Assembly (NCBI GenBank): GCA_018065165.1
Contig: JAGHTV010000260.1
Location: 1 to 6,492, forward strand
Reading direction: 5' to 3'
Length of the DNA stretch: 6,492 nucleotides
Source: Candidatus Sodaliphilus fimicaballi
GTDB lineage: Bacteria > Bacteroidota > Bacteroidia > Bacteroidales > Muribaculaceae
This document shows, in pieces, positions 1 to 5,382 of this stretch (position 1 is its first letter; each line of letters begins with the position of its first letter). Made by a program: the position numbers and the translations under genes. A model generated the notes under the pieces. The model made no database searches and was not told the origin of the DNA. It saw only the letters and a list, made by a program, of their open reading frames with translations.

Positions 1-1527
1 GCCATATAGCATGTCGCCCACGATGGGTGCGTTGAGGCCTTGGGGATGCGATGCGTGTACGCGTAGCTGATGGGTGCGGCCTGTCTTGGGGTAAAACCTT
101 ACAAGTGTCTTGCCTCTTGTGCGTGACACTACTTCATAGTGTGTGACTGATGGCTTGCCCAGTTCGTAACTCACCATCTGCCTGGGGCGGTCGTCAATGT
201 TTGGGCACAATGGCAACTCAATGTCGCCTTCGTCTTTCTCTACATTGCCCTCGAGCATGGCGAGGTAACACTTGTGTACCTCGCGTTGGGCAAACATTTC
301 CTGCAGTGCTTTGTGTGTGTCCTTGTCCTTGGTAAAGATGAGTAATCCCGATGTCTCCTGATCGAGCCTGTGTACCACCATAGGTCCACTTGCCTCGGGA
401 TGGCGTTCTTGCCAGCGAGTGAGAGCCGAGTCGTCGAGCAGTTTGCCCGGCACGCTCAGCATGCCCGATGGCTTGTTGACCACAGTGAGCCACTCGTCGT
501 CATAGAGTTCTTCTATGCCATCGCTTGCCTGTACTTGTGCAAGCTTGTTTTCTTCTACATCTAATCCCTGCAGCATATATTCCAGTATGGGCTTGCACTT
601 GCTGTGGCAGGCAGGGTAGAAGTGCCCGTGATGACGCACTTCGCCCACAGGCGATGCTCCCCCCCAGAACTCGGCCATGCACAGCGGTTGCAGGTGGTGT
701 GTGTAGGCATAATGCAGCAGTTTGGGCGCACAGCACTCGCCCGAGCCCGATGGTGGCAGTTTGCCTTGGGCCGCCGCAAATATGTCTGTCAGGTCGCTAT
801 GGTTGCCGCGAGCGTCTTCAACCACAAAGAGGCGGAATATACGCTCTTGCAATGCTTCGCTCATGGTCTTGCGACGAGTCTTGAGTTGTGCTATTTCGTT
901 TTCATGTAGGGCAAGTTCGTGCTTGCATGCGTCTATCTCGCCCTCGATACGCTGCCGCAGGCGTTTAAGTTCGGCCTTCTGGTAGCGACTCTCGTTGAGC
1001 AAACGTTCGTTTTCATCATTAGTCAACTGGCTGCTTGAGCGTATAGTGTCGCGTTGAGCTTTAGATTCTGCCATGAGTTGCTTGTAGGCAGCAATTTCTT
1101 GCTGACCCTGTCGTCCCATGGTTGCCAGCTGTTCGCGCAGCTTGATGATATTGGGTGCACTTTTCAGTGCTGCGATGCGATGGTTTATGGCAGTAATGTC
1201 GGCCTCGCCCTGCTTGAACTCGCCATCGGGATTAAGCAGGTCATAAACTGCAGGCACAAAGTAGGTATGGTCGTTGCTACCTGCCAGATTGCCCGAGAAG
1301 GCAGCAAGAAATTGGGGCTGTGTGGCATCGGGTGCCATGACCACCATCACGCCCAGCATCTTGCCCTTGTCTAGCTCCTCGGCCCAGTCGAGACGAGAGG
1401 CGACATACTGTTGCACCTGACGCGACGCTACCACACACAGCGGGTGCGGTGTGTAGTGAAACGGGAATGTGAACTGCCGCGGCAGCTCCATTCCCGTTAT
1501 GTCAATGTCAAAGTCGTGCAATCGCAT
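1..1527 (-). CDS. RluA-family 23S/tRNA-type pseudouridine synthase, long form (3' end cut by window edge)
   Basis: This gene would isomerise specific uridines in structured RNA, probably rRNA, to pseudouridine in the cytoplasm; the target base cannot be told from the sequence. I translated it by hand from the ATG at 1527. It stays open for 509 codons to base 1, and the final C-terminal residues lie outside the window. Residues ~342-509 are the synthase domain: an NKPSGMLSVPG strand near 351, the signature HRLDQETSGLLIF with catalytic Asp389, and the C-terminal KTGRTHQLRVHA motif at ~481-492. The first ~340 residues are an extension absent from short RluA proteins. It holds a charged helical, probably coiled-coil stretch at ~112-230, then a conserved-looking block with Cys265, Cys266, Cys283, Cys307 and Cys311 (CCAPKLLHYA, AEFWGG, YPACHSKCKPIL). 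I recall this block from long RluA-like proteins of Bacteroidota and some Gammaproteobacteria. No Shine-Dalgarno is visible. The family call is firm; the substrate is unknown. Confidence 0.93.
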   Translation of the reverse strand, partial: MRLHDFDIDITGMELPRQFTFPFHYTPHPLCVVASRQVQQYVASRLDWAEELDKGKMLGVMVVMAPDATQPQFLAAFSGNLAGSNDHTYFVPAVYDLLNPDGEFKQGEADITAINHRIAALKSAPNIIKLREQLATMGRQGQQEIAAYKQLMAESKAQRDTIRSSSQLTNDENERLLNESRYQKAELKRLRQRIEGEIDACKHELALHENEIAQLKTRRKTMSEALQERIFRLFVVEDARGNHSDLTDIFAAAQGKLPPSGSGECCAPKLLHYAYTHHLQPLCMAEFWGGASPVGEVRHHGHFYPACHSKCKPILEYMLQGLDVEENKLAQVQASDGIEELYDDEWLTVVNKPSGMLSVPGKLLDDSALTRWQERHPEASGPMVVHRLDQETSGLLIFTKDKDTHKALQEMFAQREVHKCYLAMLEGNVEKDEGDIELPLCPNIDDRPRQMVSYELGKPSVTHYEVVSRTRGKTLVRFYPKTGRTHQLRVHASHPQGLNAPIVGDMLYG

Positions 1528-1585
1528 TTACAATAGTTTTATTAAATGAGTAATTAATTTATTTCACTCTCCATAAATCAGTGAG
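1528..1585 (-). other. AT-rich leader upstream of the pseudouridine synthase gene
   Basis: This short AT-rich stretch lies between the start codon at 1527 and the degenerate edge of the 38-bp repeat array. It should contain the leader and perhaps the promoter of the pseudouridine synthase gene. I found no good TAnnTTTG -7 box on the minus strand and no Shine-Dalgarno sequence. The promoter may therefore lie inside the repeat array, or be too degenerate to recognise by eye. Confidence 0.4.
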
Positions 1586-1739
1586 CTTGTTTTTTGCTTT
1601 TCTTAAACTCTCAACAATCAGTGAGAAGTATTATGCTTGTTTCTCGCTTGCTGCATCAATGAGTAGCATTTTGCTTGTTTCTCACATGCTGTATCAGAGA
1701 GTCGCATTTTGCTTGTTTCTCACATGCAGCATTAGAGAG
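1586..1739. repeat. Intergenic 38-bp direct tandem repeats (three clear units plus one degenerate unit)
   Basis: Three head-to-tail 38-bp units lie at 1626-1663, 1664-1701 and 1702-1739. By eye, units 2 and 3 match at 34 of 38 positions and units 1 and 2 at 30 of 38. All share the core GCTTGTTTCTC. A degenerate ~40-bp copy (1586-1625) precedes them and also ends in TCAGTGAG. The sequence after the last unit (1740-1750) begins like a further unit, TAGC plus a T run, and is then replaced by the left arm of the transposase element. There are no unique spacers, so this is not CRISPR. The period is not a multiple of three and all frames contain stops, so it is not coding. It resembles a VNTR/MIRU-like array, and it sits just upstream of the pseudouridine synthase gene. 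Confidence 0.85.
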
Positions 1740-1750
1740 TAGCTTTTTTT

Positions 1751-1840
1751 CGCCCGAATGGGCGATATTTTAATAACCCCCTGCGCGAAGTATGAGCGCT
1801 GGGGGAGATTGCGCTATCAAATATTGCGCCCGCAGGGCGC
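1751..1840. repeat. Left arm of transposase element: three palindromes
   Basis: From outside to inside there are three hairpins. The first, at 1751-1764, is CGCCC-GAAT-GGGCG. The second, at 1777-1805, pairs CCCCC and GCGC with GCGC and GGGGG, has one T-T mismatch and a 9-nt loop. The third, at 1826-1840, is GCGCCC-GCA-GGGCGC. Read on the minus strand, the outer and inner palindromes have 4-nt feet ATAT (1765-1768) and GTAG (1840-1843) at their 5' side. The arm ends 11 nt from the transposase stop codon. The right arm repeats this order as an inverted copy, with matching spacers of 12 nt and ~21 nt. Confidence 0.85.
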
Positions 1841-1851
1841 TACACCGCATA

Positions 1852-2301
1852 TCAGTCATCAAAAAAATCGTCATCATCTGGATTTATCCCAAATGATTTT
1901 AAGGTATCATGAAACTCATTGGTAAAACTGATATGCTTATGATGATTTTTTTTATTCGTAATATAATTGAATACACTTTGTTTTTCACTCATAGAATATG
2001 TAAAAACGGCATATCCTCGTCCCCATCCGGTGAATAAAGGGAACAAGTTTGATTCTTTAATCCATTTGTTTGTCTCAACTTTGAGCACTTTCATGAATTC
2101 TGACAAGCTGTATTTCGTAGGAATTGATACGAGCATATGTATGTGGTCAGGCATACCTCCAACACGATACAGTTTGCAACCTTTGTTTATGCACAAACCG
2201 TTAATGTAGGCATAAAGCTTTAGTTCGTGCCTTTCGTCTAGTGACAAAACGCTGCCTTTCGTCCTGAAAATAATATGGTAAAGTAATACCTGATGACTCA
2301 T
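1852..2301 (-). CDS. tnpA: IS200/RAYT-like Y1 (HUH) transposase
   Basis: This 149-residue protein belongs to the Y1 transposase family (IS200-like). These enzymes cut and rejoin single-stranded DNA at hairpin-marked ends through a 5'-phosphotyrosine link. The start MSHQVLLYHIIFRTK is typical, and the length is usual for the family. The HUH metal-binding pair is His53 and His55 in PDHIHML. The catalytic tyrosine is most likely Tyr113 in VFNYITNKKNHHK. IS608 and ISDra2 transposases have a metal-contacting Gln four residues after this tyrosine; here that position is Lys117 (codon AAA, in a run of eight A on the coding strand, 1946-1953). The frame continues normally afterwards to an acidic end, DDDDFFDD. 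There is no TnpB/IscB partner gene. The gene is AT-rich next to its neighbours and is flanked on both sides by palindromes. The family is secure; whether it is an IS200 enzyme or a domesticated RAYT-like protein is open. Confidence 0.92.
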   Translation of the reverse strand: MSHQVLLYHIIFRTKGSVLSLDERHELKLYAYINGLCINKGCKLYRVGGMPDHIHMLVSIPTKYSLSEFMKVLKVETNKWIKESNLFPLFTGWGRGYAVFTYSMSEKQSVFNYITNKKNHHKHISFTNEFHDTLKSFGINPDDDDFFDD

Positions 2302-2320
2302 GCTTAATTCTTTTTTGTAT

Positions 2321-2410
2321 CGCCCTGCGGGCGCATTCGATGGATCTACTATTCTCCCCCAGCGCTCCTTTAGTCGCGCAGGGGGGTATCAAAATATCGC
2401 CCTGCGGGCG
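2321..2410. repeat. Right arm of transposase element: three palindromes, inverted copy of left arm
   Basis: From inside to outside there are three hairpins. The first, at 2321-2333, is CGCCC-TGC-GGGCG. The second, at 2356-2385, pairs CCCCC and GCGC with GCGC and GGGGG around a 10-nt loop, with an A-A mismatch at the same place as the left arm's T-T mismatch. The third, at 2398-2410, is CGCCC-TGC-GGGCG. The 5' feet on the plus strand are GTAT (2317-2320) and ATAT (2394-2397). The inner hairpin lies 19 nt upstream of the transposase start codon, so it would be part of the mRNA leader if transcription begins further out. Confidence 0.85.
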
Positions 2411-2452
2411 TAATTGGGTTTGTGAAACAGTAATCTAAATCGCTGTAACCAT

Positions 2453-2469
2453 ATATCGCCCTGCGAGTG
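2453..2469 (+). repeat. Decayed solo copy of the element palindrome
   Basis: An ATAT foot followed by CGCCCTGC matches the start of the right-arm palindromes. The second half is GAGTG instead of GGGCG, so two of the five pairs are lost. It points the same way as the right-arm copies and lies about 40 bp outside the right arm. It is best read as a degenerate REP-like copy or a remnant of a longer arm. Confidence 0.5.
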
Positions 2470-2541
2470 CAAGTGTCAAGTATCCTTTTCTCCCCTGGGC
2501 GAATATAGGATAATGTAACGATTGCTCTTGATATTAACAAA

Positions 2542-2568
2542 CACCCTACGGGTTTTGCCCGTAGGGTG
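2542..2568 (-). terminator. Intrinsic terminator of the glycosidase/serine hydrolase unit
   Basis: A perfect 11-bp stem (CACCCTACGGG at 2542-2552 paired with CCCGTAGGGTG at 2558-2568) encloses a 5-nt loop. Read on the minus strand it starts 22 nt after the serine hydrolase stop codon and is followed by TTTGTTAATAT, a moderate T-rich tail. On the plus strand nothing T-rich follows, so it serves the minus-strand genes. Confidence 0.8.
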
Positions 2569-2590
2569 GGATATAATAGGATCTGTTGCT

Positions 2591-3742
2591 TTACTTTACG
2601 ATGAAGTGCTTGTACATTACGCCCAGTACCTTGTTAATGATAATGTTGCCATCCTTGCAGCCGCTGCATATCATTACAAGGCCATACTTCTGCTCGGGGT
2701 CGAAGAACATAGCACTACGCAAGCCATAAGCACCGCCAGTGTGGCCCACGAGGACCTTGCCGGGTGTGTACTCGTCGGTCTGCTCCAGTGCGAGACCATA
2801 GTGGAAACCGGGTGTATGTTCAACTTGCATGCACTTAGAGCTCTCTTCGCTCAGGATGCGAGTCTTGGCCAGTGGTGACTTGCCATAGTTCATGTGCATG
2901 ATCATATACTTGGCCAGGTTGCGAGCCGAGATCTTCATGCCACCAGCAGGCGAGAATGTCACTGAACTCTCTGTGAGCTTGTAGTTCTCGAGGCCTGTAA
3001 TGGGGCGATAGGCGTTTTGCTCTTCATATTCCTTGCCGTTCCATGAGTAGAGCTTGCCAATGCGCTTGGCGGGTACATCGTTGATATTGAAGCTAGCCTC
3101 AAGGCCCAGCGGTTGAACGATGTGACGCTTCACATACAGGTCAAAGCGTTCGCCTGATACCTTCTCAATGATTGAACCCAGAAGGCTGAAGTTGAGGTTA
3201 CAGTACTCATACTTTGTGCCGGGCTTGTAATCATTGTAGGCATTCTTGTAGTTGGCGTTCTTGCCGGGGTTGATGCAGTCAAGGTCGATGTAGTATCCCT
3301 CGCTGTCGTTAAGGCTGCTGGTGTGGCTCAGGAGCATCTCAACGGTGATGGGTACCTCGGGGTGCTTGGGATTGCGCACTGTGAATGGGAGCACCTTGTT
3401 GACATCGGTATCAAGCGTGAGCTTGCCTTGCTCTACCAGTTGCATGATAGATACGCCTGAGAACGATTTAGAGATTGATGCAATGCGGAACATGGTGTTG
3501 TTGGTCACGGGCACCTTGGTCTTGATGTCCTGCACACCATAGCTCTTGTTATACACGATTTGGTTGTTCTTTACCACTGCTATGCTCAAACCCACTACAT
3601 CGAGGCTGTCGAGCACATGTTGCATATCGGTATCAAAGGCTACACGCTTGGGAGTCTTTGAACGCTTGGTCGCAGCGTTGGCGTTTATTGAGCTGGCTGC
3701 TATGACAACGCCTAGCAGCAGACATGCTATTTTCTTAATCAT
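2591..3742 (-). CDS. Exported serine hydrolase, class C beta-lactamase/PBP-like family
   Basis: This 383-residue member of the beta-lactamase superfamily (Pfam Beta-lactamase type) acts through an acyl-serine intermediate. Known relatives include D,D-peptidases, D-aminopeptidases, esterases and class C beta-lactamases. Residues 1-23 form a signal peptide: a MIKK start, a hydrophobic core, and an ANA-A cleavage site. It is therefore periplasmic, or surface-exposed after export. The three active-site motifs are present: SISK with Ser89 and Lys92, Tyr180-Cys181-Asn182 as the YxN motif, and His334-Thr335-Gly336 as the KTG-equivalent. Size is normal for a single catalytic domain, with no C-terminal lipocalin-like extension. 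It lies 11 bp after the glycosidase gene and ends at a terminator, so it is the second gene of a pair. This pairing suggests activity on peptidoglycan peptides or fragments rather than antibiotic resistance, but resistance cannot be excluded. The substrate is not determined by the motifs. Confidence 0.92.
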   Translation of the reverse strand: MIKKIACLLLGVVIAASSINANAATKRSKTPKRVAFDTDMQHVLDSLDVVGLSIAVVKNNQIVYNKSYGVQDIKTKVPVTNNTMFRIASISKSFSGVSIMQLVEQGKLTLDTDVNKVLPFTVRNPKHPEVPITVEMLLSHTSSLNDSEGYYIDLDCINPGKNANYKNAYNDYKPGTKYEYCNLNFSLLGSIIEKVSGERFDLYVKRHIVQPLGLEASFNINDVPAKRIGKLYSWNGKEYEEQNAYRPITGLENYKLTESSVTFSPAGGMKISARNLAKYMIMHMNYGKSPLAKTRILSEESSKCMQVEHTPGFHYGLALEQTDEYTPGKVLVGHTGGAYGLRSAMFFDPEQKYGLVMICSGCKDGNIIINKVLGVMYKHFIVK

Positions 3743-3753
3743 AGGACAATTCT

Positions 3754-5268
3754 TTATTGGTTAACAATTACGGGTTTTGACTCGTTGTTGCAACGGTCAA
3801 CTGCAGTTACAGCATAGGTCCACTTGGTCTTGTCTTTCTTGTTGGCGGGAGCGATAGTGACTTGTGTCTGGCCGGTGATGCAGTAGATGTTTGCTGAGTT
3901 CTCAAGGTCAAGCTCCTCGCCTTCCTTTACGCGGTAAACCACGTAGCGAGCTGCTTGCTGGGTGGGGTCGGTTGTGTTGGGAGCTACCCAGCTCAGTGTT
4001 ACTACTGATGATTTCTTGTCTTTAGACACCTGGAGGTTCTCAACTGTGCCGGGAGCGATGCTGTCGATCCATGTATAGGCCTGGATGAGGGCGGGAGTTG
4101 CCTGGTGTGTAGTCTTGAGTGAGTCCATCACGCCCTTGTAGTTCTTGGTGATAGAGTAAGCAGGCCACCAGCAGGGACCTTGTATGTTGGCAAGTTCGCG
4201 GTTGAGGCGAGTGCGGTGGTCGAGCTGTGTGGGGTTAAGTGTGTCACCCTTAGCATCGGCGATGTCGCGGTGGTCCATTACGTTGTTAACGCTTTGGCCA
4301 TTGTACATGTGGCGACCGTTAGCATGAGTGTTCCACCAGTATGTGAGTGTGAGGCCGTTAGCACGTGGGTGTTCAAGTTCCCAGTAGAGCTGGGGAACCA
4401 TGTAGTCGACCCATCCCAGGGCTGTCCAGCGGGGGCAGTCGGCATATAGCTTGTCGTAGCACTGCAGACCGTTGGTCTCGCTGCCGTTAACATCGTCCTT
4501 CTTGTTACGCCAGATGCCAAATGGGCTGATACCCAGGCGTACCCAAGGCTTGAGTTCTACCAGTGTGTTGTGCAGCTTCTCAATGAGCTTGTCAACATTG
4601 GCACGACGCCAGTCGCCCTTATCCCAGCCCTGACCATACTTGTTGTAAGAAGCATCGTCGGGGAAGTCCTGATCGGTGGGGTAGGGGTAGAAGTAGTCGT
4701 CCATGTGGATAGCGTCAACATCATAGCGAGTTACGATGTCGCGTACCACCTTGTCGATGAAGTCGCGGCTCTCGGGCAGACCCGGATCAAAATAGAGCTT
4801 GCCGTCGTTATACTTGATGAACCACTCGGGGTGCTGATAGTAAACATGGCCGGGAGCGGGACTGTCATTCTTGCCCGATGTTACACGATAGGGGTTAATC
4901 CAGGCGTGAAGCTCCATACCGCGCTTATGAGCCTCGTCGATCATGAATTGCAGAGGGTCCCACATGGGGTTGGGAGCCTTGCCGGGTTCGCCTGTGAGCC
5001 AGCGGCTCCAGGGCTCAAGGTTGCTCTGGTAGGCAGCATCGGCTTGGGGACGGATTTGCCAGATTATTGCATTACAGCCAGCCTCCTGGAGTTTGTCGAG
5101 CTGGTCGATGAGATATGCCTGATTCTCGGCTGTTGACTGCTCGGCATACTGCTTTTGGCCGATGATGTGCATCCATGCACCACGAAATTCTCTCTTGGGA
5201 TTGCCTGCAAGAGCATTGGCAGCTACCAGTGCTATAAGAGCGGGCAGGATAAGTTTTAAAGCTTTCAT
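3754..5268 (-). CDS. Exported GHL10-type glycoside hydrolase (DUF187/YngK/DigH-like)
   Basis: This 504-residue protein starts with a signal peptide (~1-21, hydrophobic core, cleavage after ALA). The GHL10 (formerly DUF187) barrel follows at ~27-370. Landmarks are FRGAWMHI near 28, NAIIWQIRPQADAAY at 66-80, the WDPLQFMIDEAHKRGMELHAWINPYR block at 103-128, and the acidic HMDDYFYPYP at 188-197, with Asp190 and Asp191 as likely active-site acids. The last ~95 residues (from ~405) look like a fibronectin type III-like domain, ending in TAVDRCNNES. In this family E. coli DigH (YddW) cleaves peptidoglycan glycan strands stripped of peptides, and many Bacteroidota homologues are annotated only as family 10 hydrolases. 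It is the first gene of a pair with the serine hydrolase. A -7 box lies ~46 nt upstream. The start codon has no Shine-Dalgarno, as is common in Bacteroidota. The family is firm; the exact glycan is inferred. Confidence 0.92.
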   Translation of the reverse strand: MKALKLILPALIALVAANALAGNPKREFRGAWMHIIGQKQYAEQSTAENQAYLIDQLDKLQEAGCNAIIWQIRPQADAAYQSNLEPWSRWLTGEPGKAPNPMWDPLQFMIDEAHKRGMELHAWINPYRVTSGKNDSPAPGHVYYQHPEWFIKYNDGKLYFDPGLPESRDFIDKVVRDIVTRYDVDAIHMDDYFYPYPTDQDFPDDASYNKYGQGWDKGDWRRANVDKLIEKLHNTLVELKPWVRLGISPFGIWRNKKDDVNGSETNGLQCYDKLYADCPRWTALGWVDYMVPQLYWELEHPRANGLTLTYWWNTHANGRHMYNGQSVNNVMDHRDIADAKGDTLNPTQLDHRTRLNRELANIQGPCWWPAYSITKNYKGVMDSLKTTHQATPALIQAYTWIDSIAPGTVENLQVSKDKKSSVVTLSWVAPNTTDPTQQAARYVVYRVKEGEELDLENSANIYCITGQTQVTIAPANKKDKTKWTYAVTAVDRCNNESKPVIVNQ

Positions 5269-5314
5269 TTTTTAGAGGTATTTATGTTGTTTTAATTGAT
5301 TTCAATTTCAGTTG

Positions 5315-5322
5315 CAAATATA
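5315..5322 (-). promoter_or_regulatory. Bacteroidota-type -7 box for the glycosidase/serine hydrolase pair
   Basis: On the minus strand this reads TATATTTG, a full match to the Bacteroidota consensus TAnnTTTG. It lies four bases past the T tract of the upstream terminator and ~46 nt before the glycosidase ATG. The expected TTG-type -33 element would fall inside the terminator hairpin, and I do not see a good match there. The assignment therefore rests on the -7 box and its position alone. Confidence 0.55.
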
Positions 5323-5325
5323 ATT

Positions 5326-5362
5326 AAAAAACCCGATAAATGCTAAATTTAGCATTATCGAG
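5326..5362 (-). terminator. Intrinsic terminator of the rpiB/HD unit
   Basis: On the minus strand CTCGATAA-TGCTAAA pairs with TTTAGCA-TTTATCGGG, with one bulged T, and is followed directly by TTTTTT. The central 14 bp form a perfect palindrome. It starts 21 nt after the HD-protein stop codon. It separates the upstream unit from the glycosidase promoter immediately beyond it. Confidence 0.88.
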
Positions 5363-5382
5363 TTTGTAAGTATATGCTTTAT

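Larger units (their letters stand above)
1751..2410 (-). mobile_element. IS200/RAYT-like element: Y1 transposase gene between mirrored three-hairpin arms
   Basis: The proposed element is about 660 bp. It consists of the single transposase gene (1852-2301) and two ~90-bp arms, 1751-1840 and 2321-2410, which are inverted copies of one another. Classical IS200/IS605 elements have different hairpins at their left and right ends. RAYT genes, by contrast, are typically flanked by REP palindromes in opposite orientations, and this layout fits that better. The ends given are the outer edges of the outermost palindromes. No target duplication is expected for Y1 enzymes, so the true boundaries remain uncertain. 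The region is clearly more AT-rich than the neighbouring genes, which fits horizontal acquisition. Confidence 0.7.

Noticed and set aside
1586..1739. Possible CRISPR array
   Set aside because: The 38-bp units follow each other directly with no unique spacers, and there are no cas genes in the window.
2386..2397. Possible -7 box TATTTTG for the transposase gene on the minus strand
   Set aside because: The spacing is one base short of TAnnTTTG, and no -33 element was seen. The similarity may just reflect the conserved spacer between palindromes in both arms.
2411..2430. Possible continuation of the 38-bp array on the far side of the element (GTGAAAC resembling GTGAGAAAC)
   Set aside because: The match is only a few bases with a gap, which is too weak to claim that the element split the array.
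2481..2512. Inverted repeat TATCCT ... AGGATA with a 20-nt loop
   Set aside because: A 6-bp AT-rich stem with a long loop is expected by chance, and no T tract or related copy supports a function.
2591..3742. Calling the serine hydrolase an antibiotic-resistance beta-lactamase
   Set aside because: The motifs are shared by esterases, D-peptidases and aminopeptidases, and the partner gene points to cell-wall turnover; nothing in the sequence shows resistance.
4570..5136. Plus-strand open frame (188 codons) opposite the glycosidase gene
   Set aside because: It is the shadow of the GHL10 coding region; no domain or independent start signal is visible.
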